Below the pieces are notes generated by a model. The model made no database searches. It saw only the letters and a list, made by a program, of their open reading frames with translations, and was not told the DNA's origin. A stretch of DNA of 64,000 nt. It comes from Chitinophaga rhizosphaerae (GTDB lineage Bacteria > Bacteroidota > Bacteroidia > Chitinophagales > Chitinophagaceae). The translations under genes were made by a program, and so were the position numbers. Location: positions 124,001-188,000 of the forward strand of contig NZ_RXLO01000011.1 in NCBI RefSeq assembly GCF_003958645.1, in the 5' to 3' direction. Each line of letters starts with the position of its first letter. Within the stretch, counting starts at the first letter, position 1. Positions 9,728-18,967 of the stretch are shown here, piece after piece.

Positions 9728-11611
9728 TCACTTGATGGAATTTCCGGCCTCCCTTTTTATTCTGTCTACTTCGATCGACGGCATCTTTACTGGCATAGTC
9801 AAAATTATATTGGCAGTTTTTGATGCCCGATCGCTGTCATTTACCAATTTGTAAAGTTTAAGCAAGGCTAGTTTTGTCCCGAATCGGGATGGAATATAAT
9901 TGCTTAGCCACTCATAATTTTCAATCGCCTTATTATACCTGCTGCTTTTTTGATAAGCCATGCCTAATGCCGTTACATTAATTGAGGAGATATAATATTT
10001 TTTAGATTCTTCCAGTATCTCAATTCCTTTTTTATTGCCGGTACTGTCATGAACGAGAAGTAAGCCATATTCCGTCAGGAATTTGCCGTCGTATCGTAAT
10101 TCCTGATATAATTTTCCAAATTCATTTCGCACTTCCGGATCGGCGTATCCCCAGCCGCGCAATTTATCCCATTGCAGCTTTGCCTGCCATTGCTCAAACG
10201 ATTTAAAAGCGCCCAATGCTGCAACCAGGAGTGTTACGGATAAGATGGCTATCCCTATTGCCTGATGGGGAGGTTTCAGGTTGTTAAGCGCTCTTGGCTT
10301 ATATCGGACGTTTTCATTCAGGATTGCGCCCAGGGCAAGGCAAAATAATAGTTCCAGCAGCAATATGTTTACATGAAACGGATAAGATGTAAAGCCACAG
10401 GCAAGAATTGTAATTCCGGTGAGTTTGGCGGCATTCAATAATGATTTGTTGCGGTCGGATTTGGTTTTAAAGAAGAGGAATAATAATACTATAAAACCCC
10501 CAAATCCGAACAATCCTACTGTTTCCAGCAATTGTGCATATTCATTGAAAAGAACGAAGCTCTCAGATGCGCTCAAAAAATATTGTTCCGGCGGATGGGT
10601 TTGGTTGGCGAAATAGCTTGCCTGCCACTGTGGGTAATGCCAGGTAAATCGGCCAATGCCGGTTCCCGACAGGTAGCACCCGCTCAAGTGTTCATACGCA
10701 ATATGTAGTTTCAATAACCTGCCGGAGGCTGACAACTGTTTTAGATTGAATAGATAATACGCAGCATAGCAGATACCTGTTACAAATATCAGCGCCAATG
10801 AAACAATGAACGGCCTTGACAGTTGCCTGCAATAACGCCTGATCGCTGTATGATAGTTGATGGCCAGGAAGGAGAATATGAGCGTTCCCAGCGCTACAAT
10901 GGCGGTACGGGATTCAGATCGCCAGATAATGAATGAAATGAATATAGTACATATACCGAACGCGATTATTTTGGCGGCTTGTATGAATTTCCGGCTGCTT
11001 TTCGGTGTCTGGTGCCCCGATCGGTTGAAAGCCAAAGCATTGGTGTTGAATAAAATGTAATACAGGAACGGCAATTGGGAAACCAGGTAGCAACTCAATA
11101 CACCGCTATTTTGTAAACTTCCTGTAATATTGAAATGAGTGGTCCTGAACCTGAAATAGTCCATCTGGTCAAATGCCAGGTAAAGCTGCCACAGCAAAGA
11201 CAAGGCAAGCCAGAATATTACCGTATGAACCACTTTCGTGTTGGCGGATATCATGGGGATGAACAATATGAACAGGATTACAATCCAGGTGAAATATTCA
11301 TTGGCTAAAGTATAATGACGACTGTATATGATTAAAAGTAAAAATGTATTGGAAAGGAGTAGCGTGCCTGTTTGATACCAACTGATTGGCCTTTTGAAAA
11401 AGCGGAACGCCAAAAAGATTACATACCCAAACCAGCCGGTAAGTACCGCCCACGCGGCGAAATACTGTGGGTTGTTATCCAGTTCCTGGTTAAAAGCAAA
11501 CCTGCAGGTAAATAGCGTGTACGCAAAGCAGGTTATGAGGATAAGCGAAGTTATAAAAATACGCAAATTTGCTTTGGACCTAAGAGCGGCGATTCCTGTG
11601 AATTTAAGCAT
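9728..11611 (-). CDS. O-antigen ligase/polymerase-like membrane protein with C-terminal TPR region
   Basis: Polytopic inner-membrane protein of 627 residues with about 12 hydrophobic segments (residues about 15-460), then a soluble C-terminus with helical TPR-like repeats (YNKAIENYEWLSNYIP). The segment GTGIGRFTWHYP, followed by ASESFVLFNEYAQLLETVG, matches the conserved periplasmic loop of the O-antigen ligase/Wzy-like family, whose members transfer or polymerise lipid-linked sugars. It is the last gene of a six-gene minus-strand operon headed by a small secreted peptide, 25 bases after the TonB-dependent barrel gene. The link between a glycan ligase-like protein and the peptide operon is unexplained; protein glycosylation or surface anchoring are possibilities. 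Base composition is AT-richer than the Sus-like operon before it. Confidence 0.75.
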   Translation of the reverse strand: MLKFTGIAALRSKANLRIFITSLILITCFAYTLFTCRFAFNQELDNNPQYFAAWAVLTGWFGYVIFLAFRFFKRPISWYQTGTLLLSNTFLLLIIYSRHYTLANEYFTWIVILFILFIPMISANTKVVHTVIFWLALSLLWQLYLAFDQMDYFRFRTTHFNITGSLQNSGVLSCYLVSQLPFLYYILFNTNALAFNRSGHQTPKSSRKFIQAAKIIAFGICTIFISFIIWRSESRTAIVALGTLIFSFLAINYHTAIRRYCRQLSRPFIVSLALIFVTGICYAAYYLFNLKQLSASGRLLKLHIAYEHLSGCYLSGTGIGRFTWHYPQWQASYFANQTHPPEQYFLSASESFVLFNEYAQLLETVGLFGFGGFIVLLFLFFKTKSDRNKSLLNAAKLTGITILACGFTSYPFHVNILLLELLFCLALGAILNENVRYKPRALNNLKPPHQAIGIAILSVTLLVAALGAFKSFEQWQAKLQWDKLRGWGYADPEVRNEFGKLYQELRYDGKFLTEYGLLLVHDSTGNKKGIEILEESKKYYISSINVTALGMAYQKSSRYNKAIENYEWLSNYIPSRFGTKLALLKLYKLVNDSDRASKTANIILTMPVKMPSIEVDRIKREAGNSIK

Positions 11612-11636
11612 TAGCTGGTGTGTTTAAGCCGGACGG

Positions 11637-14270
11637 CTACAGGTCGAAATGAGCGGAAAGCAGGAGCATTCTTGGTTGTAGCAGATAACTGTAAGTGGCG
11701 ATCATATTATTTGAAGTAGATACTACATTATAAGTGCGGACATTTGCGATATTGTTAAAACTCAGTCGAAGCTGCAGCTTGCGCCAGGCGGGACGGGTAA
11801 AATTGTGTTGAACATAACTGTTCATAAGCAGCGCTGAAGATATGGTTTGTCCACGGTGGAACGATTGTAAATACTGGTTGCCGAATGAAACGGCAAGATT
11901 TTGCATCGGGTACAGAATGATCGATGATGTCTCGTTGACCTGGCTGTTCGATTGACGTTGAAATCCTGCAGTGGTGGAAGTACTCGTGTTGATGGAATAG
12001 GCTGCAGAGAATTTTATATCCATCCAGTTGGAAATAGTTGGCGTAACATGGAGCTTGTACCCCGATGCTTTGTGGTGTACATCGAAAAGTACCCCGTTCT
12101 GCATTTGTTGCGATCTGCCGAAAGAGTGGCTGGAATTGATGGCCACCATCGTATTGAGCGTATATATGTATTTACTTGCATTGCAGGTGAGGGAAATATT
12201 ATCGCTCGCATTATTGATGGGCAGGGCGGTGGTTACAGTGAAGTTGTTTTGGATGATGCTCGCGTCTATAAAATAGTTTCTGTGTCGGCTGTAAGTGACG
12301 GCTGCGTTAGCGAAGAATGCCAGAATCATTCTTTTGAAATTGAACCCGATCTCAAACGCCTGTGAGCTACCGGTCAGCAAAGGCCTGTTGAAGGAAGAAT
12401 AGTTGCGGTAATTGTTCAGGATTTTGCCGCCAAATATTTGGGAAGCGCCTGCTGCTTGCTGGCCGAAGCTGTAAGAGAACGAAAGTTGATTTTCCTTCCC
12501 GATTTTCCTTTGCCAGCTGATCGAGGGGTTGATGAAAATATGATCGAGCCTGTCTTTATTGTCAGCAACGGAATCGTTGAAATACCTGATGTGCGTAAAG
12601 TTAAAAGGTGCAGAAAGATGTAGTTGGTTCCGGTCAGTTTTATAAGTTACCTGTGGTGAAAGATAGATCTGCCCTTTCTTCCAATGCAGGCTGTTCGAAA
12701 AACCGGCCAGTTCCGTAGTGGAATGATTGGTTTGTTGCAATTGGAGGTCGGAATGAAAGTCTCTGTTTTGATAGTTTATACCTGCGTTTGACCCAAAGGT
12801 CCAGTGCCCGGAAATATGACTGTACGCGATATTGTTATTGGTATAGAAGGTGGATGTACGCTGGAATTGATGGGCGTTTGAATAGGGGATGCTGTCATTC
12901 AGGATATCAGGCATCGCCCCCGGCAGTATCGTAAGCGTTTGCGGAGTGTTTGAATACTGTACGGACGAATGATAATTGAATAAATGCTTTTTCCTGTACA
13001 AAGAATAGCCGACCGCAGTATTGCTGATGTTAATGTTCCTGGTTGAATGGACTTGCCGTATATTTTGCCCGTTCGCCATAATGGCATCTTCAGGGTTGGA
13101 ACGGGATTGATTGAATGAAAGCGTATTGTCAAAAAATGTTTTGAAATTATTTACATTGTAATTTAATTGAATGTTAAATGCGTCAATACCCATTGCGGCG
13201 TTATTTCCTTCGAAGTATCTGACGGTATCATTCTCCGGAAGGTAATAGCTAATGGAAGATTTGCTTTCGGTCTTTTGTAGATCGTGTACATAGTACCCGT
13301 TTAAGCGGAGACTGCTGAATTTGTCGAATTTGTACATATTATTCAGGTTCGACATCACCGCTCTGTTGAAAAGGGAAATATGTTTAGCCAGGTCGGGCGC
13401 ACCACTTAATCCGTTCACGCCTGTTTCGCGGGAATAGTCTATCCCTTTGTTATTTGATTTCAGTTCATTGATGGCTTTGTACCTGTCGTTAAACACCATG
13501 TTGTGAAATGCGCCATTCCATATTCCCGGCGTGCCGCCTTCGATTTCGGCGTTATTGATAATATGGAATTTACCTCTGTCTTTTAATGTTATGTTTATAG
13601 CGGCCTGATCTGACGGTACAATACCATTCAGCATTTTTACGTGCTGGTTGTGTTCGATCACCTGTACTTTCGAAATATCTGAAGAAGGAATATTGTCGGT
13701 TGCTATTTGATAGCGGTTGTCTAGCAAATTATCTCCTTCGATGTAGAAATTATTGATTTGCTTTCCCTGGTAGCTGATTACCCCCTTGTCGTCTACCGTG
13801 ATCCCGGGCAGATTTTTGATAATATCCCCCAGATATCGATCGTCTTTCCTTTTAAACGCATCTGCATTATAACTTATCGTGTCTCCTTTTTGCACGATCG
13901 GTTTGCTCCCTTTTACGACGACGTCGGACAGCATTATCTGGTTCGGCTTAAGCTGGACCAGGTTTTCTTTGTCGACCGCTATGGGCTGTGTGACAAGTTT
14001 TTGGAAATTGATGGCGTTTGTTTTGATGGCCAGACTGTCGATATTGTATTTGTTCGAAATTTGAAAGCTGAAGTTCCCATTTTCGTTTGTCGTGGTAAAG
14101 GAAATCCCCGACTGGTTGCTGCGCCTGATGATACTCACAAATGCCTTGTTTACCGGTTGCCGGGCGGAATCAACCACTTTCCCGAAGATATGCATCGTAT
14201 GGTCCTGACCTTCCGCTTGAATGGAGGAAGTCACCAGAAGTATCAGCAAGATTATATTTCTTCTTGTCAT
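11637..14270 (-). CDS. TonB-dependent receptor-like outer membrane beta-barrel
   Basis: 877 residues. A signal peptide (MTRRNIILLILLV, cleaved near residue 22) is followed by a carboxypeptidase-like regulatory domain (IFGKVVDSARQPVNKAFVSI, residues about 28-105), then a TonB plug (LSDVVVKGSKP, YLGDIIKNLPGI, ISKVQVIEHNQHVKML, about 113-215) and a beta-barrel. It is not a SusC: the SusC signature is absent and no SusD accompanies it. Such barrels with an N-terminal carboxypeptidase-like domain often follow GLPGLI genes, as here (105 bases after 14376). It may export or import the product handled by this operon, or act as the outer membrane partner of the secreted peptide encoded at 17106-17321. 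The substrate is unknown. Confidence 0.85.
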   Translation of the reverse strand: MTRRNIILLILLVTSSIQAEGQDHTMHIFGKVVDSARQPVNKAFVSIIRRSNQSGISFTTTNENGNFSFQISNKYNIDSLAIKTNAINFQKLVTQPIAVDKENLVQLKPNQIMLSDVVVKGSKPIVQKGDTISYNADAFKRKDDRYLGDIIKNLPGITVDDKGVISYQGKQINNFYIEGDNLLDNRYQIATDNIPSSDISKVQVIEHNQHVKMLNGIVPSDQAAINITLKDRGKFHIINNAEIEGGTPGIWNGAFHNMVFNDRYKAINELKSNNKGIDYSRETGVNGLSGAPDLAKHISLFNRAVMSNLNNMYKFDKFSSLRLNGYYVHDLQKTESKSSISYYLPENDTVRYFEGNNAAMGIDAFNIQLNYNVNNFKTFFDNTLSFNQSRSNPEDAIMANGQNIRQVHSTRNINISNTAVGYSLYRKKHLFNYHSSVQYSNTPQTLTILPGAMPDILNDSIPYSNAHQFQRTSTFYTNNNIAYSHISGHWTFGSNAGINYQNRDFHSDLQLQQTNHSTTELAGFSNSLHWKKGQIYLSPQVTYKTDRNQLHLSAPFNFTHIRYFNDSVADNKDRLDHIFINPSISWQRKIGKENQLSFSYSFGQQAAGASQIFGGKILNNYRNYSSFNRPLLTGSSQAFEIGFNFKRMILAFFANAAVTYSRHRNYFIDASIIQNNFTVTTALPINNASDNISLTCNASKYIYTLNTMVAINSSHSFGRSQQMQNGVLFDVHHKASGYKLHVTPTISNWMDIKFSAAYSINTSTSTTAGFQRQSNSQVNETSSIILYPMQNLAVSFGNQYLQSFHRGQTISSALLMNSYVQHNFTRPAWRKLQLRLSFNNIANVRTYNVVSTSNNMIATYSYLLQPRMLLLSAHFDL

Positions 14271-14375
14271 ACGATTGCATTGTAAGGGGATATATTGCTG
14301 CTGGGAAGGGGCGAGGCAGCGGGTCCCTTCCTGGACGAGCGGGAGCCGGAATTTCTATATGTGAGCCATTGCCGG

Positions 14376-15248
14376 CTATTTCAGATCGATAGGATTGTTG
14401 TTAGTGTTATTCACATTATTTGCTCTCGCCCCCTGGGTGCCCGTATTGACACTTACCCCCGTTACAAATTTTATCTTGCCGTTATCGGCGCTATTATTCC
14501 AGAATGTTGCGGGATTCTTTTTGAAAGCGTTGTATAACTTGTTATATTCTTTGTAAGTAATCCTGGTAGCGTTTTTGGGGATCTCGATTTTTTCATTGGT
14601 TACGGTATAGTCGAGATTATTGAATGTATATACGACTTCGCGATTGTGGTCGTATGCTTCGAGTATCAGGCCGGGTAGGCCATTGAGCTTTCTGGGGCCG
14701 AAGCTGTAGGGGATGTCGCTGCAGAACCAGGCCGTATACATTCTTCCATGGCTTTCCCCCATTGCTTTTTGGCAGATATTTCCCTGGATCGATTTTGTTG
14801 AATCCAGGATCGTCCATTCTATTGCTTTCGCGGTGTCAGGTATGAGGTAATGGGAGTTTGCGATTTGTTGTCCTACGTACACTATTTGCTGCTTCGATAT
14901 TGTTGTATATGTAACATCATGTGTGGTTTGGCTGAAGGAATTAAGCAATGTTTGCACTTCATTGTAGGGGGTTGCCGGGTTTGCTGCAAGTTGCTTTTGA
15001 ATATTCTTTTGCGTAATGGAATCCCGGATTTTTTTCGAGTAGCTTGTGAACGAGCTTTCCGATTTGCCGAAGGCTAGTTCCATATCTTCCAGGAGAATAT
15101 GGTCCCGCCTGGTTGTATCCGGCATATAATGAAATTTGTAATGTAATTTGCCCACAATGGCCTGGCCGGTTAAAGTGTGTTTGGATTGGGCCAAAAGGGA
15201 TTTGCCGCCGGTTAAAATAAAGATAAGCAGAAGGAATGTCGGTTTCAT
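14376..15248 (-). CDS. GLPGLI family protein
   Basis: 290-residue exported protein with an N-terminal signal peptide (MKPTFLLLIFILTG..., cleavage after LLAQ). The family-defining motif appears as LNGLPGLILEA at about residues 184-194, preceded by the usual SFGPRKLNG context and followed by FNNLDYTV. GLPGLI proteins (TIGR01200) are Bacteroidetes-specific and of unknown biochemical function, commonly next to TonB-dependent barrels. Its start overlaps the stop of the preceding thioredoxin-like gene by 4 bases (15245-15248), so translation is probably coupled. The C-terminus is a low-complexity Asn-rich tail. Confidence 0.9.
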   Translation of the reverse strand: MKPTFLLLIFILTGGKSLLAQSKHTLTGQAIVGKLHYKFHYMPDTTRRDHILLEDMELAFGKSESSFTSYSKKIRDSITQKNIQKQLAANPATPYNEVQTLLNSFSQTTHDVTYTTISKQQIVYVGQQIANSHYLIPDTAKAIEWTILDSTKSIQGNICQKAMGESHGRMYTAWFCSDIPYSFGPRKLNGLPGLILEAYDHNREVVYTFNNLDYTVTNEKIEIPKNATRITYKEYNKLYNAFKKNPATFWNNSADNGKIKFVTGVSVNTGTQGARANNVNNTNNNPIDLK

Positions 15249-15859
15249 TTTTGTTTATTGAGATGAGCAAATGGGACCTGCCCGATCGAATCAATTGCCT
15301 TTATCAGGTCTTTTTTGTTTTCTTCCCGATCAAATGGTATCCCCATATACAGGATTTTGGAATCGGCGTCTACAAGCACCGTTTTTACTTTTCCGGTTGC
15401 AGTTGTCAGATCGGGATTGAATTTCAATCCTTCATTGTTAATGTCCAGATAGATCGGAAACGGAAATTCCTTTAATTTTTTATTCTTGAAAAGGTATTTC
15501 ATGTACCTGTATTTATCCGTAGACTGGCACAGCAGCACCATCATTACATGACGTTGTTGCAGGTTCTCCATATAGAAGTTTCTCCATTTGTCCACTTCGG
15601 CAATGCATACGGGACAGGAGAAGTCAATGCTTACAATGAGTTTATATGGAGCATTCATGATGGTGGCACTATCAATTTCGCTGATGAATGTGCCAGTCTG
15701 AAATGTTAAAAGATTTTTGGGGAATGAATACTTTTTTGTTTCGGGGGCGCTAATTTCATCCGGCTGCTTTGTCGTAATATTGCTTTTACATCCAACTGCA
15801 ATTAGGGAAATAAGCAAGATGAAATAGCAACTTGTGCCAATGCTGTAGGGTATTTTCAT
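15245..15859 (-). CDS. thioredoxin-like CPVC lipoprotein
   Basis: 204 residues. Lipoprotein signal with lipobox AVGC (Cys24). The central segment LIVSIDFSCPVCIAEVDKW places a CxxC pair (Cys82, Cys85) at the end of a hydrophobic beta strand, as in thioredoxin-fold proteins, and the later TVLVDADSKILYMG resembles the last strands of TlpA/AhpC-like domains. It probably acts on periplasmic or surface disulfides; the four-cysteine peptide encoded upstream in the same operon is a candidate partner (inference). It lies 6 bases after the propeller gene and overlaps the GLPGLI gene. The match is fold-level, not to a named family. Confidence 0.65.
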   Translation of the reverse strand: MKIPYSIGTSCYFILLISLIAVGCKSNITTKQPDEISAPETKKYSFPKNLLTFQTGTFISEIDSATIMNAPYKLIVSIDFSCPVCIAEVDKWRNFYMENLQQRHVMMVLLCQSTDKYRYMKYLFKNKKLKEFPFPIYLDINNEGLKFNPDLTTATGKVKTVLVDADSKILYMGIPFDREENKKDLIKAIDSIGQVPFAHLNKQK

Positions 15860-15865
15860 TTGGTG

Positions 15866-16918
15866 TTACAATATAATGGACGATTTGATGATTTGTTTGC
15901 CGGCCGGATCTACTGCGTACAATTCCTTGTCATCTTTGGAAACGGCGATGCTGCTCACATATTTATCCAGATTTAGTCGCGCAACCGGAGCGCCGTTCCA
16001 CCTGTATATGAATATGCTGTTCCCGTAAAATTGGTGCGGGCCTTCACATTTATTCCCCGAGTACAACAGATAGATGTAGTTGTCTGTTGTTGCGCCGCCT
16101 AAGAATGCGTACCTGGTTTTGCTGTTTCTTATTATTTTATTGAAACCTCCCATTGATTGGTATCCCAGCTCCGGTTTAAAGTTATCGGGCCCTCTGACGG
16201 TTTTTATTTTTTCATGTTTAACCAGGTCAAACAGTTCGATCTGGTCGGTATATCTGGCGGCGCTTACCAGTTTCTTGCCATCTGGCTTGATGAAGAGAAA
16301 GCTTTCGTGTTTGTTTTTCCATTCAAGCGCGGTTTCTTTTGATGAAGCGTTGCTATATTCTCCGAATTCCTTAACGATTTTTCCTTCTTTTGCGGTAATT
16401 ATTTGAAGTTCTTTCAAGGAAGCATTATCTCCATTGGCGATAACGTTTAGCGCCGTATCGAGCAGGCACATGGAATAAAGGAACTTCGGAAGATTGAATT
16501 CTTTATAGGAGGTTGGTGCTTTTTTATCCGGTGTTTTCCCCAGATTGAATACTACCAGTTTGTTTGAAGAAATATCCTGCACCAGGAACAGGCTGTCGCT
16601 ATACAAGCCACAGGATAGCGGGCTCAATACTTCTCCCGGGTCGCCTCCGAATTTTATTTTGTCGAATGATATGTCGGTCGCTTGACTTTTTAAATTAACA
16701 AAGCTCAGCAAGTAATCATATGAGCTTTGCGTATGACGCAATACCAGGAATGAATCCTGTATATGCAAACTGGCGATGTTGCTTTCTGTTTTTAGTATAT
16801 GCTGGCTTTTTATGGATTGTATTTTCGGGAATTGGTTCTCTTCTTTATTGCCGTTGCTACTGGCGAAGCAGCTTATAAGTGCCAATAAGGGGAGTAGCAA
16901 GGATAATTTTACAGGCAT
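15866..16918 (-). CDS. BF3164-like 6-bladed beta-propeller lipoprotein
   Basis: About 350 residues. The start at 16918 (MPVKLSLLLPLLALISC) is chosen because it begins a lipoprotein signal peptide; the open frame extends 18 codons further upstream without a signal. The body has repeated beta-rich blades with strands such as SFLVLRHTQ, SLFLVQDISSNKLVVFNLG and KKLVSAARYTDQIELFDL, typical of the TolB/6-bladed propeller proteins (BF3164 family) that accompany NVEALA-type small peptides in Bacteroidetes. The partner association is family knowledge; in this window the peptide gene is immediately upstream. Expected role: surface binding, perhaps of the peptide. No catalytic motif seen. Confidence 0.75.
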   Translation of the reverse strand: MPVKLSLLLPLLALISCFASSNGNKEENQFPKIQSIKSQHILKTESNIASLHIQDSFLVLRHTQSSYDYLLSFVNLKSQATDISFDKIKFGGDPGEVLSPLSCGLYSDSLFLVQDISSNKLVVFNLGKTPDKKAPTSYKEFNLPKFLYSMCLLDTALNVIANGDNASLKELQIITAKEGKIVKEFGEYSNASSKETALEWKNKHESFLFIKPDGKKLVSAARYTDQIELFDLVKHEKIKTVRGPDNFKPELGYQSMGGFNKIIRNSKTRYAFLGGATTDNYIYLLYSGNKCEGPHQFYGNSIFIYRWNGAPVARLNLDKYVSSIAVSKDDKELYAVDPAGKQIIKSSIIL

Positions 16919-17036
16919 TGAAAAACTGTTTAGGGGGTATGGAAAATAGATGGAATTTTTTTGACAGGGCAAACATAAAATAAGGAATGGGCATCTCCTG
17001 ATGGCTGACTGCTTTCCGGATTTTTTCTAATGTATT

Positions 17037-17077
17037 GAATGTTATTGGGTATTGAAAAATAATACCCAATAACATTC
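17037..17077 (-). promoter_or_regulatory. perfect 17-bp hairpin between peptide gene and downstream operon
   Basis: Bases 17037-17053 are the exact reverse complement of 17061-17077, with a 7-base loop. It lies 29 bases beyond the stop of the small peptide gene (minus strand) and about 120 bases before the start of the propeller gene. No T-run follows the stem in the minus direction, so it is not a textbook terminator. It could be a partial terminator or an mRNA-stabilising 3' hairpin that allows much more peptide than downstream product to be made. Confidence 0.6.
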
Positions 17078-17105
17078 TTAAAGGATTTTGTGTGAATCAG
17101 TGTGC

Positions 17106-17321
17106 TTACTGCTGAATTCCACAAGAACCGCCATTGTCGCTGTTCACGCAGCTGGTGACACCCCACAGCCCACCATTCAGAATAATCACACAATAATCAC
17201 TGGGGTTACCTGTCCATCTGCATCCGCTAAGTGTTTCAACCTGAGAGTGCGCCTTGTTTGTAAAGATGCCGGCTGAAAGCACCATGATGGCAGCAAAGGC
17301 CATGAATAGTTTTTTCTTCAT
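17106..17321 (-). CDS. small secreted Cys-containing peptide, NVEALA-like
   Basis: 71 residues: MKKKLFMAFAAIMVLSAGIF is a classical signal peptide, followed by TNKAHSQVETLSGC, where QVETLS aligns with the NVEALA motif that names a Bacteroidetes family of short secreted peptides (PF14055; the match is weak). The mature part holds four Cys (GCRW, YCV, SCV, SCG), so two disulfides are possible, and ends GGSCGIQQ. It is the first gene of an operon with a BF3164-like propeller, a CxxC thioredoxin-like protein, GLPGLI and a TonB-dependent barrel, the setting known for NVEALA peptides. Function of the family is unknown. The perfect hairpin downstream suggests separate, higher expression of this gene. 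Confidence 0.65.
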   Translation of the reverse strand: MKKKLFMAFAAIMVLSAGIFTNKAHSQVETLSGCRWTGNPSDYCVIILNGGLWGVTSCVNSDNGGSCGIQQ

Positions 17322-17929
17322 AATTGGATAGTTTTTTTGGGTAGTTGAAGATAGAATTGATGCTGGTTAGGGACAACATTTATTTTTGCTATAAGTGATG
17401 GTTTATTTACCTGTCGCGATTTCCACCCCGGAAAATTTCCGTACTAGATTTGAAAGCGTTGGTATACTGCGAATATATAGCAGTGAATGAACGGTGCCGA
17501 GTTTGTGTGATGCCTGGATGGTTGAAAGTCCTTCGATGTCGGAGCGTATCGTAATTTTCCTGTTGCGGGCTGTTTGCTTCAATAACTGTATATAATATGT
17601 ATTGATCAATGGAATGGTAGGCCGCGCCCGGGCCATGACAATAACTTTGATTGCCGATTTATATTGACCTGCAATACGAAGTTCGCTTCGGTCGTATGTT
17701 TCACACAGGGAATGTACAGCATTCATATGCGTTCCGGTTCCTGGAATAATGGATGTATTTGTTTTATCCAGTGTTGTGGCGTAGGGACCGGCAATGTTTA
17801 TTTAGTAGGGAGCATACCAGATTCGTGCCGATAGCGGCCGGCGTCTGCCTGTATAGGCGCAGCTGTGCCCGGTGGAAAAGGCAAACGGGTGCAGGCGGGT
17901 TTGTTTTTTTTTCTTATCATTGTTGATCT
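17322..17929. other. intergenic region, no convincing gene
   Basis: About 600 bases between the divergent peptide operon and the plus-strand membrane protein gene; the promoters for both must lie here. One open frame on the minus strand (17403-17726, 107 codons) has no signal peptide, no recognisable domain and a composition unlike its neighbours; it is not accepted as a gene. Confidence 0.5.
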
Positions 17930-18814
17930 ATGACTCAGCTGGTTTCCAAAGTTCAATATAAAAATTTCGAGGTCGGGGAATTCGTGGATATCGGGGAGCG
18001 GAGTTTTGAGGAGACGATTGCATTGATCAATAGTTTCCCCTGGAAAGCCGAAAGGGAGAATATCCAAATTAGCCTGACGAACCCTTCCATCACCATTGAA
18101 GGGAAGCATAACGATTTTCTGAAGTTGTCTGTGTATTATCAGCAAAAATTCATCCTTCATTACTTTGACGGCAATCAGACACTTTTAAAAAAAAGTTTTA
18201 CCCGTTTGCAGGATGCATTTCCTTTCATACAAACGTTTTTCGGGCAAGCCCCGTTCGATCCGGCCGGTTTCAGGAAAGAAAACACCTGGTTGCAAAGCAA
18301 TTTGAAGCATTTCGTGACCCAGGATTTTAGATACTTCCTGACGCCGAAATCGATCCGGAAGTATTTGTGGTCTAAATGCTGGATGAGTTTGCCCATATTT
18401 ATGGGTGTGTTTTACATGTGGGTTAAGACGTGGTCTCATCCAATAGATATAGGGATTTGGGTGTATATATTTATTATGTTTTTCTTCGTAGGAGGTGGTG
18501 TGCACCTGATTTTCTTCTTTACTTACTTAAAATATGCGAAGGGTAAAATCCTGGTCATGTCGCGCGCAAATGATGTTTTTTATTATGGAGAGATAGACAA
18601 TCCGGTGAAATACGATAAAAAAGACTTGTTGGAATGCACGATTAAGATCGTTAATGGATCTCGAAATCCTTATAATGCATTTGCAGTCGTAAAGTTGGAA
18701 TTAAAGGATGGTACGATCATTCTCATTCCCAACATATTGGTGGACCATTTAGAGATGGTGCATAAGTTAAATGCGCATAAAGTGGTGTACGACTACGGTT
18801 TACCGTTCATATGA
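17930..18814 (+). CDS. unknown membrane protein with two transmembrane segments
   Basis: 294 residues, not recognised. Residues 1-150 are soluble with mixed alpha/beta composition (FEVGEFVDIGERSFEET, ISLTNPSITIEG). Two adjacent hydrophobic segments follow (SLPIFMGVFYMW, about 163-175, and GIWVYIFIMFFFVGGGVH, about 183-200, continuing into LIFFFTYL). The C-terminal about 80 residues are soluble (ILVMSRANDVFYYGEI ... IILIPNILVDHLEMV), resembling a small PH-like or YcxB-type beta domain on the cytoplasmic side, though this is a guess. It stands alone between a divergent peptide operon and the SGNH gene. Codon use looks native and the frame is intact, so the gene is probably real. Confidence 0.7.
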   Translation: MTQLVSKVQYKNFEVGEFVDIGERSFEETIALINSFPWKAERENIQISLTNPSITIEGKHNDFLKLSVYYQQKFILHYFDGNQTLLKKSFTRLQDAFPFIQTFFGQAPFDPAGFRKENTWLQSNLKHFVTQDFRYFLTPKSIRKYLWSKCWMSLPIFMGVFYMWVKTWSHPIDIGIWVYIFIMFFFVGGGVHLIFFFTYLKYAKGKILVMSRANDVFYYGEIDNPVKYDKKDLLECTIKIVNGSRNPYNAFAVVKLELKDGTIILIPNILVDHLEMVHKLNAHKVVYDYGLPFI

Positions 18815-18967
18815 TTGATAAGCCTGTTTTCTGAATGAATCGGCATAGTGACGATTTATCCATGGGCGAGTGTGGAGTAAACAAGTCCTGTTCCCAGACA
18901 GAGGTACATGTCATCGGTGCCTATCACCTGCATATGAACTTTGGATGATTCGCGCTATATTGGGCGA

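Noticed and set aside
17403..17726. 107-codon minus-strand frame between the peptide gene and the membrane protein gene
   Set aside because: No domain, signal peptide or recognisable relative; lies where two divergent promoters are expected.
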